DNA of 64,000 bases from Dehalococcoidia bacterium (GTDB lineage Bacteria > Chloroflexota > Dehalococcoidia > Bin125), in contig JAJDXE010000015.1 of the NCBI GenBank assembly GCA_022825265.1, forward strand, positions 132,468 through 196,467, written 5' to 3'. The notes beneath the pieces were generated by a model that did no database searches, was not told the origin of the DNA, and saw only the letters and a program-made list of their open reading frames with translations. The position numbers were made by a program, and so were the translations under genes. Of this stretch, positions 15,885 through 22,999 are shown piece after piece (the stretch's first letter is position 1; each line of letters starts with the position of its first letter).

Positions 15885-18443
15885 CTATTGGTTGAGGTCG
15901 AAGGCGGTGACGCTGATCTCAACGATCTCGCCGCCCTCGTAAGCCCAGACGCCGATGTAGCCGGAGGTGATGTCGCCGTTTTCGTCCCAGTCGAGCGAGG
16001 TCGCTGCGCCGTCGATGTCGATGGCATCGCCGTTGGCGATGGCAGCGAGCGCATCGGCGACGCCCTGCGCTCCGGCCGGGTATGAGGTTCCCGGAGGGGC
16101 GGCGATCTCGCGCAGCGCGTCGCGGATGGCTGCGGGATCAATCGAGCCGGCGGCTTGCGCCGCGAGACCGATGGCCATGGCGGCGTCGTAAGCCTCGGGG
16201 ATGAAGGGCAGCGGGCTCAGTTCGCCGAACTCGGCGATGTAGGCCTCGTTGAAGGCGCGCAGCGATTCGGACTCGGGTCCCGGCGCGGGGGCGGTTCCTC
16301 TCATGCCTTCGAGGTACTCGCCGCCGATGGCATCGACGAGCTCCTGGCTCTTGCTGCCGTCGACGAAGAGGAACTCGTCGAAGAGGCCCTGTTCGAGCGC
16401 CTCGCGGATGAAGATCTCGGCTTCCTGGGGGAAGGCGATCACGATCAGCACTTCAGCGCCGTTGTCGGCTGCCTGCTGGAGCTCGGCGAGGTAGGTCGCC
16501 TGTCGCGGTTCGATGGAGACGACGTTGGCCTCGCCGTCCCAGGCGGCGTCGAACGCCTCGGCCAGTCCCTGGCCGTAGGGGTCGTTGAGGTAGATCACGC
16601 CGACGTTGGTGTAGCCCTCGTCGGCCGCGAGCTGGGCGAGGACCGGTCCCTGGGCGGCGTCGGAGACGGTGCTGCGGAAGAGGAAGTCGTTGTCGTTGGC
16701 GATGGTGAGCTGGGGCGAGGTCGCGGAGGGCGAAATCACCGGGATGCCGGCGTCGGCGGCGACCGACTCGACGATGGCCAGCGTGATCGATGAGGCGAGC
16801 GGGCCGACGATGGCGTGGACGCCTTCGACCTCGATCAGTCGGCGGGTTTCCTCGGTGGCCTGGGTGGGATCGAGCCCGGTATCGCCGACCACGATCTCAA
16901 CCGGATGTCCGAGCACGCCGCCTGCGTCGTTGATGTGCTTGATCGCCAGTTCGACCCCGCTCTGGATGCTGGGGCCGAACTCGGCCAAGGGGCCGGAGAA
17001 GTCGGCGAGGAAGCCGAGCCTGAGCGGCTGATCGGAGATCATCATCTGGTCGTCGTCGGCGGAGGTGCTGGGCGTGGCGACGATCGGTCCGCCGCTGAGG
17101 TCGAAGGCGGTCACGCTGACCTCTTCGATTGCGCCGTCGGCGTACTGCCAGACGCCGATGTAGCCGGAGGTGACGTCGCCGTTGGCGTCCCAGTCGAGCG
17201 AGGTTGCTGCGCCGGCGTAGTTGATGTCGTCGCCGCTGCGGATCGCGTCGAGGGCCTGGGCGATGCCGTCCGCTCCGGCGGCGTAGGCGTCGCCCGGAGG
17301 GGCGGCGGCGGCGCGGAGCTGGTTGCGGATTGCGCCTGAGTCGGCTGAGCCGGCGATCTCGGCGGCCAGACCGACGGCGATGGCGGCGTCGTAGGCCTCG
17401 CGGATGAAGGGCAGCGGCGAGAGTTCGCCGTACTCGGCGACGTAGGCTTCGTTGAAGGCTCGGAGCGAGTCGGATTCGGGTCCGGCGGCGGGGGCGGTGC
17501 CCTGCATGCCGTTGAGGTAGTCGCCGCCGATGGCGTCGATCAGGTCCTGGCTCTTGGTGCCGTCGACGAAGAGGAAGTGGTCGAAGAGGCCTTGTTCGAG
17601 CGCTTCGCGGAGGAAGACTTCGGCCTGCTGGGGGAAGGCGATCGCGATCAGCGCCTGCGCGCCATTGGCTGCGGCCTGCTGGAGCTCGGAGAGGTAGGAG
17701 GCCTGGCCGTCCTCGATGGAGACCAGGTTGACCTCGCCGCCCCAGGCTCCAGCGAATGCTTCCGCCAAGCCCTGTCCGTAGGGGTCGTTGAGGAAGAGCA
17801 CACCGACGTTGCTGAGTCCCTGGTCGGCTGCGAGCTGGGCCAGGACCGGCCCCTGGGCGGCGTCGGAGGTGGTGCTGCGGAAGAGGAAGTCGTTGTCCTC
17901 GGCGATGGTGAGCTGCGGCGAGGTGGCGGAGGGCGAGATGATCGGCACTCCGGCCTGGGCGGCGACGGACTCGGTCACGGCCAGGGTGATCGAGGAGGCG
18001 AGCGGTCCAACGATGGCGTGGACGCCCTCGACCTCGATCAGCCGGCGGGCTTCTTCGGTGGCCTGGGTCGGGTCGAGGCCGGTGTCGCCGACGACGAGCA
18101 CCACGTCGTGCCCGAGCACTCCGCCAGCGTCGTTCAAGTGCTTGATCGCGAGCTCGACGCCGGTCTGGATGGCGGGGCCGAACTCGGCCAGCGGGCCGGA
18201 GAAGTCGGCGAGGAAGCCGATCTTGAGCGGGCCCTCGGCGACGGGGGCAGCGGCCGGTTGCTCCTGTTGTTGCTGCTGCTGCCGAGCCGGAGCTGCGGCG
18301 GTGTCCTGCTGTTGCTCGGCCTGTTGCTGTTCGGCGAGCGTCTGTTGTTGCTGTTCGTCGTCGTCGCCGCAGGCGGCGAGGAGGCCGAGCGCGAGCGCGG
18401 TCAAGAGCGCGACGGCGGCCGGCCGGAAGAGTCGTGCGAACAT
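15885..18443 (-). CDS. Lipoprotein with two fused LivJ-like binding domains
   Basis: The 852-residue lipoprotein has signal peptide and lipobox LGLLAACG (Cys 25), then a Gln-rich linker (about 31-67). Two complete type-1 binding domains follow (about 71-450 and 476-852), joined by a Thr/Ser/Asp linker. Each domain carries LGFLADFSGPLAEFG, GVHAIVGPLASSITLA, SPSATSPQLTI, NDPYGQGLAEAF and SLDW-NGD-TSGYIGVW. By eye about three in four residues match between domains, so this is a recent in-frame duplication. An ATG 12 bases upstream (18455) is possible, but GGAGG lies correctly for 18443. No single-domain HAAT receptor I know has this form. Confidence 0.9.
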   Translation of the reverse strand: MFARLFRPAAVALLTALALGLLAACGDDDEQQQQTLAEQQQAEQQQDTAAAPARQQQQQQEQPAAAPVAEGPLKIGFLADFSGPLAEFGPAIQTGVELAIKHLNDAGGVLGHDVVLVVGDTGLDPTQATEEARRLIEVEGVHAIVGPLASSITLAVTESVAAQAGVPIISPSATSPQLTIAEDNDFLFRSTTSDAAQGPVLAQLAADQGLSNVGVLFLNDPYGQGLAEAFAGAWGGEVNLVSIEDGQASYLSELQQAAANGAQALIAIAFPQQAEVFLREALEQGLFDHFLFVDGTKSQDLIDAIGGDYLNGMQGTAPAAGPESDSLRAFNEAYVAEYGELSPLPFIREAYDAAIAVGLAAEIAGSADSGAIRNQLRAAAAPPGDAYAAGADGIAQALDAIRSGDDINYAGAATSLDWDANGDVTSGYIGVWQYADGAIEEVSVTAFDLSGGPIVATPSTSADDDQMMISDQPLRLGFLADFSGPLAEFGPSIQSGVELAIKHINDAGGVLGHPVEIVVGDTGLDPTQATEETRRLIEVEGVHAIVGPLASSITLAIVESVAADAGIPVISPSATSPQLTIANDNDFLFRSTVSDAAQGPVLAQLAADEGYTNVGVIYLNDPYGQGLAEAFDAAWDGEANVVSIEPRQATYLAELQQAADNGAEVLIVIAFPQEAEIFIREALEQGLFDEFLFVDGSKSQELVDAIGGEYLEGMRGTAPAPGPESESLRAFNEAYIAEFGELSPLPFIPEAYDAAMAIGLAAQAAGSIDPAAIRDALREIAAPPGTSYPAGAQGVADALAAIANGDAIDIDGAATSLDWDENGDITSGYIGVWAYEGGEIVEISVTAFDLNQ

Positions 18444-18555
18444 CTCACCCTCCATCGGAAGCGCAGTCCCGCCGCGGGCACAGCGGGCATCGGTGATGAA
18501 TGATTCTGAGCTTACACACCGGCCGCGTGGCGGACTCTGTGGGGGAGTCGGCGGT

Positions 18556-19503
18556 TCAGTCGTCGAAGGCGCTGAGCACGAGCTCGTCGAACTGTTCGTA
18601 GAGTCGCGGGTTGTTGGGGATCGACTCGAAGACGAATCCCGAGATGCCGATCGCTTCGTATTCCTGGAAGAGGCTGATCAGGTGGTCGGCCGGGCCGATG
18701 GGGAGGCGGGTTCGCTGTTCGTCCGACATGCCTTCGCCGTGGACCTGGCGCAGGCGGTCGATCTTGTGCTGTTCATCCACCAGCGCGGGGCGCATGACGG
18801 TGGTCAGGGTGATCTCCGAGGGATCGCGTCCCGCGTCTCGGCAATGACCGTGGATCACCTCGATCATCTCGGCCACCTCTTCCGGCGTCCCCCGCACGTT
18901 GCAGATGTCGCCGTAGCGGCCCAGCGTGCGCAGCGTCCGCCTAGCGCCGTTGCCGCCGATCATGATCTCGATCGCGCCGCCGGGATGGTCGGGATGTACG
19001 CGCGGCGCGAACGGGGCATGGTCGAGTCGGTAGTAGCGTCCCTCGAACTGCACCGGCTCGTCCGAGCGGAACAAGGCCCGGATCAGCGCCGTCGCTTCCT
19101 CGAGTCGGTCGGAACGTTCCTTCAACTCGGGGAATTCCCAGCCGTAGGCGGCGTGCTCGCGCTCGTGCCAGGCCGCGCCCAGGCCGAGGATGGCGCGTCC
19201 GCCGGTGTTGTGATCGAGCGTGGCGGTCATCTTGGCGAGCAGACCGGGATTGCGATAGGTGACGCCGGAGACCAACGTTCCGAGCATCAGGTTGGTCGTG
19301 GCTTCGCCGATTGCGGCGAGCGTCATCCAGCCTTCGAGGGAGTCCTGGGTCTCGTCCATGAAGACGAGCGGCGGGACGAAGTGGTCGTAGGTCCAGGCCG
19401 AGGACCAGCGGGTCGCGTCCATGGTCTGGGCGACGTCGCGCATGAGGGAAAAATCGGTGGAGTTGCCGGGAATCTGGGCTCCGAATGTCATTCGCATGGT
19501 CAT
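18556..19503 (-). CDS. Luciferase-like (LLM) F420/flavin-dependent oxidoreductase
   Basis: The 315-residue TIM-barrel protein belongs to the LLM superfamily. Features are MTFGAQIPGNSTDF at the N-terminus, SSAWTYDHFVPP, the segment LGTLVSGVTYRNPGLLAKMT near residue 80, and GGRAILGLGAAWHEREHAAYG. IEIMIGGNGARRTLR follows in the C-terminal half. These match the subgroup usually annotated as F420-dependent. A CAGGAG site precedes the ATG by a normal distance. It lies 113 bases from the duplicated binding protein on the same strand but with its own ribosome site. Substrate unknown. Confidence 0.86.
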   Translation of the reverse strand: MTMRMTFGAQIPGNSTDFSLMRDVAQTMDATRWSSAWTYDHFVPPLVFMDETQDSLEGWMTLAAIGEATTNLMLGTLVSGVTYRNPGLLAKMTATLDHNTGGRAILGLGAAWHEREHAAYGWEFPELKERSDRLEEATALIRALFRSDEPVQFEGRYYRLDHAPFAPRVHPDHPGGAIEIMIGGNGARRTLRTLGRYGDICNVRGTPEEVAEMIEVIHGHCRDAGRDPSEITLTTVMRPALVDEQHKIDRLRQVHGEGMSDEQRTRLPIGPADHLISLFQEYEAIGISGFVFESIPNNPRLYEQFDELVLSAFDD

Positions 19504-19560
19504 TGGGTCTGCTCCTGTGTGGGTTGGTGCGATCAGGTTAAGGCCTGTTCTCGAGTCTTC

Positions 19561-19587
19561 TTGACTCGGCTTGGGAACGGGTATCGT
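19561..19587 (+). promoter_or_regulatory. Putative promoter of the hicB-hicA pair
   Basis: TTGACT (19561-19566) and TATCGT (19582-19587) are separated by 15 bases, slightly short for a sigma-70 promoter. They lie 40 bases before the hicB GTG. A GGAGACC ribosome site follows. Confidence 0.35.
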
Positions 19588-19624
19588 GGTGGTCGAGTTG
19601 GCGAGGTGAGGAACGGAGACCGAT

Positions 19625-19861
19625 GTGGCGAAGCAGTATCGGTTGGCTTACACGATGCGACCGCCGTCCTACGACACCGAGGACAAGTATCTGGCGGAAA
19701 TCCCCGCCTTGCCGGGCTGTAAAGCCTGGGGCGATACCCCAGAGGAAGCGCTGGACATCCTAGAAAGCGTGGCTGAAGCGTTCATCGACTCTTGCAAGGA
19801 GCACGGCGATCCGCTTCCCGAATCGATCTGCCAAGTGGGCGAGATCGTGATTGCCGCTTGA
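19625..19861 (+). CDS. hicB: HicB-family antitoxin
   Basis: The 78-residue protein shows the HicB partial RNase-H-like fold: a strand region ending YLAEIPALPGCKAWGDTPEEALDILESVAEAFIDSCKEHG. This is the classic pattern of HicB antitoxins and related UPF0150 proteins. It lacks a C-terminal DNA-binding helix-turn-helix or ribbon-helix-helix domain, so autoregulation may need a partner. Start is GTG with a GGAGACC site. Its TGA overlaps the TTG of the downstream HicA-like gene, coupling the two. The order antitoxin-toxin is the less common one for this family. Confidence 0.82.
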   Translation: MAKQYRLAYTMRPPSYDTEDKYLAEIPALPGCKAWGDTPEEALDILESVAEAFIDSCKEHGDPLPESICQVGEIVIAA

Positions 19862-20067
19862 ATCATCGGGAGGTGACGCGGAAGCTGCGCCGGCTCGGAT
19901 GCGAATTCGACCGACAAGCGAAGGGATCTCACGAGACCTGGCGGAATCCAAAGACCCGCAAACGCGCGACGATTCCTGATTGGGGACCGAAGGATCTCAA
20001 GCTCGGCACAGTTCGCGCCGCCGTTCGCGAGCTTGGGCTTGACTGGTCCGAGTTTCGTCGCGCCTGA
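19858..20067 (+). CDS. hicA: HicA-family mRNA interferase toxin
   Basis: The 69-residue protein has the double-stranded-RNA-binding-like HicA fold: REVTRKLRRLGCEFDRQ, the catalytic-histidine motif KGSHETWRNP, then KRATIPDWGPKDLKLGTVRAAVREL. HicA toxins cleave mRNA and are neutralised by the partner HicB. The start TTG at 19858 overlaps the hicB stop. A GTG at 19873 is an alternative but would trim the first helix. The key His is present, so the toxin looks intact. Confidence 0.8.
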   Translation: MNHREVTRKLRRLGCEFDRQAKGSHETWRNPKTRKRATIPDWGPKDLKLGTVRAAVRELGLDWSEFRRA

Positions 20068-20070
20068 CTT

Positions 20071-20145
20071 TGCCCCCTCCGCCGCTTCGCGGCACCTCCC
20101 CCAGAGGGGGAGGTCTTTGTTGCCCCAGGGGGGAGGTCTTCGTTG
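20071..20145. repeat. Dispersed palindromic repeat with partial second copy
   Basis: GCCCCCTCCGCCGCTTCGCGGC is followed by ACCTCCCCCAGAGGGGGAGGT, two hairpins in a row. A truncated direct repeat of the last part (GGGGGGAGGTCTTCGTTGC) comes immediately after. It sits between hicA and a convergent crotonase gene and could also stop transcription. Confidence 0.7.
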
Positions 20146-20146
20146 C

Positions 20147-20950
20147 TTAGTTGCCCTTGTAGGTTGGAGGGCGTTTTTCGGCGAAGGCTTTTGGGCCTTC
20201 TTTGAAGTCTTCGGTCTTGCGGATGTGGGCGGAGAGCAGTTCTTCCATGCGGATGCCCTCGTCGATTGGGAGGGAGAGGCCGCGGACCGCCGCCTCCTTG
20301 ATTGCCCGCTGGGTTAGCGGGGCTCCGGCTGTGAGCTTCTCGGCCCAGGCTTGAGCGGTGGGCATGACCTCTTCGGCCGGGACGACGCGATTGATGAGTC
20401 CGACGGCTTCTGCTCGCTGGGCGTCGATGTGTTCGCCCATGAGCAGCAGTTCCATGGCCACCGTCCAGGGCAACTGGCGGGTGAGGCGCTGGGTTGCGCC
20501 CAGCGTGGGCACGATTCCGCGGATGACCTCGGGCAGGCCGAACTGGGCGTGCTCGGCGGCGATGCGCAGGTCGCAGGCGGAGAGCAGGGTCAGACCGGCG
20601 GCCAGACAGTAGCCGTTGACGGCGGCGATCATCGGCTTCCAGATCTGCATGCCGCCGTCGATCGTGTGTCTCAGCGAGGGCTGGAAGACGGGCCAGTTGA
20701 CGTTTTCGGCGCCCGGGCGGGTGGGGATCGTCTTCTTGAGGTCGGCGCCGGCGCAGAAGGCGCGGTCGCCGGCGCCGGTGACGATGCCGACCCAGACGTC
20801 GGGGTTGTCGCGGATTTCGACCCAGATGTCGGCGAGGGAGGCGATCAGATCGGGATCGAGGGCGTTCATCGCTTCGGGTCGGTTGAGGGTGACGGTGGCG
20901 ATGTGGTCGGAGAGTTCGAAGATGGCGGTGTCGGTGGTGAGGTCTGGCAT
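20147..20950 (-). CDS. Enoyl-CoA hydratase/isomerase (crotonase family)
   Basis: The 267-residue protein has the crotonase fold, which stabilises acyl-CoA enolate intermediates in an oxyanion hole. Visible motifs are VTLNRPEAMNALD, GAGDRAFCAGADLKK and the second oxyanion-hole segment AAVNGYCLAAGLTLLSACD. ARFGLPE-like AQFGLPEVIRGIVPTLGATQRL carries the usual catalytic Glu region. The C-terminal helix region QRAIKEAAVRG is standard. Length is normal. It is a likely beta-oxidation or carboxylate-degradation enzyme. The specific substrate cannot be assigned. Confidence 0.87.
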   Translation of the reverse strand: MPDLTTDTAIFELSDHIATVTLNRPEAMNALDPDLIASLADIWVEIRDNPDVWVGIVTGAGDRAFCAGADLKKTIPTRPGAENVNWPVFQPSLRHTIDGGMQIWKPMIAAVNGYCLAAGLTLLSACDLRIAAEHAQFGLPEVIRGIVPTLGATQRLTRQLPWTVAMELLLMGEHIDAQRAEAVGLINRVVPAEEVMPTAQAWAEKLTAGAPLTQRAIKEAAVRGLSLPIDEGIRMEELLSAHIRKTEDFKEGPKAFAEKRPPTYKGN

Positions 20951-20977
20951 GATGCGCGCAGGCTAACGCGAGCCACC

Positions 20978-21040
20978 CCGCTCCCGTCTCCCCGAGAGGG
21001 AAGCCTGCCCCGTGCTTGACACGGGGGAGTGAGGGCGGTT
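20978..21040. repeat. Dispersed palindromic repeat, CCCCGTGC type
   Basis: The intergenic element contains CGTCTCCCCGAGAGGGAAG, then CCCCGTGCTTGACACGGGG, then GAGTGAGGG. The central hairpin is nearly the same as in the copy at 1354-1434. Confidence 0.65.
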
Positions 21041-21118
21041 CAGCTTGATAACCAACGCGGTTGGCGTCAATCGCCGCGTTATCCTGAACTCACAATTGCT
21101 GCCTTGAGGAGGCCGTTC

Positions 21119-21388
21119 ATGACAGCGCGTCGCTCGGCCGAGGAGACCGCCCGTCTCGGCGACAGCATCTACGAGCGCGACATCCGCGAGCGGGTCGAAC
21201 CGAAGCATGACGGCGAGGTGGTGGCGATCGACGTGGCCAGTGGACGCTGGGCGATCGGGGAGAACGTGATCGCGGCGCGCGACCTGCTGCGCAAGCAGCA
21301 ACCGACGGCGGTCGATGTCTGGCTGCTTCGGGTCGGGGATAGAGCGTTGCATCGGTTTGGCGGTCGGTCGCTGCGGAGCGCCGGGTGA
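21119..21388 (+). CDS. Small partner protein of a retropepsin-like protease
   Basis: The 89-residue soluble protein has a charged N-terminal helix (SAEETARLGDSIYERDIRERV), a strand pair around GEVVAIDVASGRWAIGEN and a C-terminal half ending VWLLRVGDRALHRFGGRS. I have seen short proteins of this pattern encoded next to clan AA aspartic proteases in cyanobacteria and Chloroflexi, but no function is known to me. An excellent GAGGAGG site lies six bases before the ATG at 21119. The stop overlaps the downstream protease GTG by four bases, so the two are translated together. Confidence 0.72.
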   Translation: MTARRSAEETARLGDSIYERDIRERVEPKHDGEVVAIDVASGRWAIGENVIAARDLLRKQQPTAVDVWLLRVGDRALHRFGGRSLRSAG

Positions 21389-21753
21389 TCGAGGGGGTCG
21401 TCAACGCCGCCAACGAGGCGGTGCTGGAACTCACTCTTGAGGGTCCCGATGGACGGCGGCGTGAACTCGAAGCAGTGATTGACACCGGATTCTCCGGGTT
21501 CCTGACCGTGACGCCAGCGCTGGCGTCGGAGTTGCAGTTGACGTTCGAGGGCTTGGCTCGGGCGACGTTGGCTGACGGCAGTGAGACGGTGTTTCCCTAC
21601 TACGGAGTGTCCGTGCTCTGGGATGGCCGGATCAGATACGTCGAGGCTGGCGCAGCCGACACGACGCCTCTGATCGGGATGTCCATGCTTGAGCGCCACA
21701 GCCTGTACGTGGAGGTCGAGGACGGCGGTCGAGTCGTCATCGAGGCTCGCTGA
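21385..21753 (+). CDS. Clan AA aspartic protease (retropepsin-like)
   Basis: The 122-residue protein looks like a single-lobe aspartic protease. The catalytic motif VIDTGFSGFLTV (Asp near 32) and the C-terminal PLIGMSMLERHSLYVEVEDG match the retropepsin-like family found in bacteria and archaea, which must dimerise to be active. DTGFSG replaces the usual DTGAS but keeps the D-T-G triad. Start is GTG overlapping the upstream partner gene. No membrane segment is visible, so it is probably cytoplasmic. Its target may be the partner protein; that is a guess. Confidence 0.78.
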   Translation: MIEGVVNAANEAVLELTLEGPDGRRRELEAVIDTGFSGFLTVTPALASELQLTFEGLARATLADGSETVFPYYGVSVLWDGRIRYVEAGAADTTPLIGMSMLERHSLYVEVEDGGRVVIEAR

Positions 21754-21820
21754 AGCCGGCCCGTCTCTACCCCGCGCCAGACCCTCCAATCAGCGACGCA
21801 GAACTCGCATTCAAGTGTTA

Positions 21821-21890
21821 TCGACCTCTCTCGGTCGCAGCGAGAGAGGGGGACAGATCCGGTCGCCTCTCCACGAGGGAGCGGGGGTAG
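21821..21890. repeat. Dispersed palindromic repeat, degenerate copy
   Basis: CGACCTCTCTCGGTCGCAGCG is followed by AGAGAGGGGGACAG, then CTCTCCACGAGGGAGCGGGGG. The arms CCTCTCTC and GAGAGAGG pair, giving a hairpin. This looks like a divergent member of the same repeat family found elsewhere in the window. Confidence 0.5.
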
Positions 21891-21913
21891 GTCTGGAACT
21901 CTCGGCCCGCGCC

Positions 21914-21919
21914 TATACT
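21914..21919 (+). promoter_or_regulatory. Putative -10 box of the crotonase gene
   Basis: TATACT lies 36 bases before the ATG at 21956 and agrees with the sigma-70 -10 consensus at five of six positions. The -35 region is poorly matched. It is the best promoter element in the 200-base gap, which otherwise holds only the repeat. Confidence 0.35.
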
Positions 21920-21955
21920 CGATTCCGATTCCCACTCACCTCGAAGGACGACTTC

Positions 21956-22879
21956 ATGAGCTACGACAACATCCTCTACGACACCGACGGTCGCGTTGCG
22001 ACGGTGACTTTGAACCGGCCGGAGAAGCTGAATGCGCTGTCGAATGAGCTGCGCGGCGAGATGTTCCATGCGCTGAAGGCGGCTGAGGCTGATTCTTCGA
22101 TTGGCGTGATCATCATCAAGGGGGCGGGTCGGGCGTTCTCGGCCGGGTACGATTTGCAGCCGTCGCCCGACCTGTCCAATCCGCACACGAACGAGTGGAC
22201 CGGTCTGCCGGACACGGGGACGACTCACCCGCAGCATTACGACTGGTCGCGACATGCGGTGATGGGTAACTTCATCATCTGGGAGCTGGCCAAGCCGGTG
22301 ATCGGTCAGATCCATGGCTATTGCCTGGCCGGCGCGACCGAGCTGGCGTCGGCCTGCGACCTGCGGATCATCGCGGAGGACTGTCAGGTCGGCTATCCGC
22401 CGGTGCGGGCGATGGGCACGATGGATGCGATGTGGGCGCCGTGGCATCTGCCCCAGGCGAAGGCTCGCGAGTTCGCCTACCTGGGCGACCCGCACTCGGG
22501 CGCGGACATGTACCGCTGGGGCTGGGCCAACTATGCGCTGCAGGCTGAGGAGCTGGACGAGTTCACGATGGACTTCGCGCAGCGCATGGGTCACATCGAC
22601 AACCACCTGCTGATGTACTCGAAGCGGTCGGTCAACCGGGCCTACGAGATCCAGGGTTACAAGACGGCGATGATCTCGGGCACGGACGTCGAGGCGATGT
22701 CGAAGCATCGGCCCGAAGCGGGCGAATGGGGCGAGCGGGTGCAGCGCGACGGGCTGAAGTCGGCGCTGGAGTGGCGCGACGGTCCGTTCCGCGATTTCCG
22801 CGGGGCGCGCGCGAACGCTCCGCACGACCGTGAGCTGATGCGCGGGGCGTCGGCGCCGTCGAAGCCGAGCTGGGACTAG
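21956..22879 (+). CDS. Enoyl-CoA hydratase-related protein (crotonase family)
   Basis: The 307-residue crotonase shows ATVTLNRPEKLNALS, the oxyanion-hole motif GAGRAFSAGYDLQP and the second motif GQIHGYCLAGATELASACD. It is longer than standard hydratases because of an insertion of about 40 residues after the first motif (HTNEWTGLPDTGTTHPQHYD region) and a C-terminal extension. DLRIIAEDCQVGYPPVRAMG occupies the usual catalytic Glu region, but the Glu appears replaced by Pro-Val, so hydratase activity is doubtful. The start was placed at 21956 by family alignment. Confidence 0.82.
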   Translation: MSYDNILYDTDGRVATVTLNRPEKLNALSNELRGEMFHALKAAEADSSIGVIIIKGAGRAFSAGYDLQPSPDLSNPHTNEWTGLPDTGTTHPQHYDWSRHAVMGNFIIWELAKPVIGQIHGYCLAGATELASACDLRIIAEDCQVGYPPVRAMGTMDAMWAPWHLPQAKAREFAYLGDPHSGADMYRWGWANYALQAEELDEFTMDFAQRMGHIDNHLLMYSKRSVNRAYEIQGYKTAMISGTDVEAMSKHRPEAGEWGERVQRDGLKSALEWRDGPFRDFRGARANAPHDRELMRGASAPSKPSWD

Positions 22880-22902
22880 CGACTCTCAGGCGTCCGGCGC
22901 GC

Positions 22903-22957
22903 GACCCCCTCAGTCGCTCCGCGACAGCTCCCCCTGCAAGGAGGAGCAAAGGGGGAG
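22903..22957. repeat. Dispersed palindromic repeat, AGTCGCTCCGCGACA type
   Basis: CCCCCTCAGTCGCTCCGCGACAG is followed by CTCCCCCTGCAAGGAGGAGCAAAGGGGGAG. The hairpin GTCGC-TCC-GCGAC and the outer CTCCCCC/GGGGGAG stem have the architecture seen at 20071 and 43758 with a different inner stem. Confidence 0.65.
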
Positions 22958-22999
22958 CAGATTGTGCAATAGAGTCTCCAGCGGGCAGGACCGACGCGG

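Noticed and set aside
17788..19722. 644-codon frame opposite the duplicated receptor and LLM gene
   Set aside because: Antisense shadow with Ser/Arg/Ala-rich translation.
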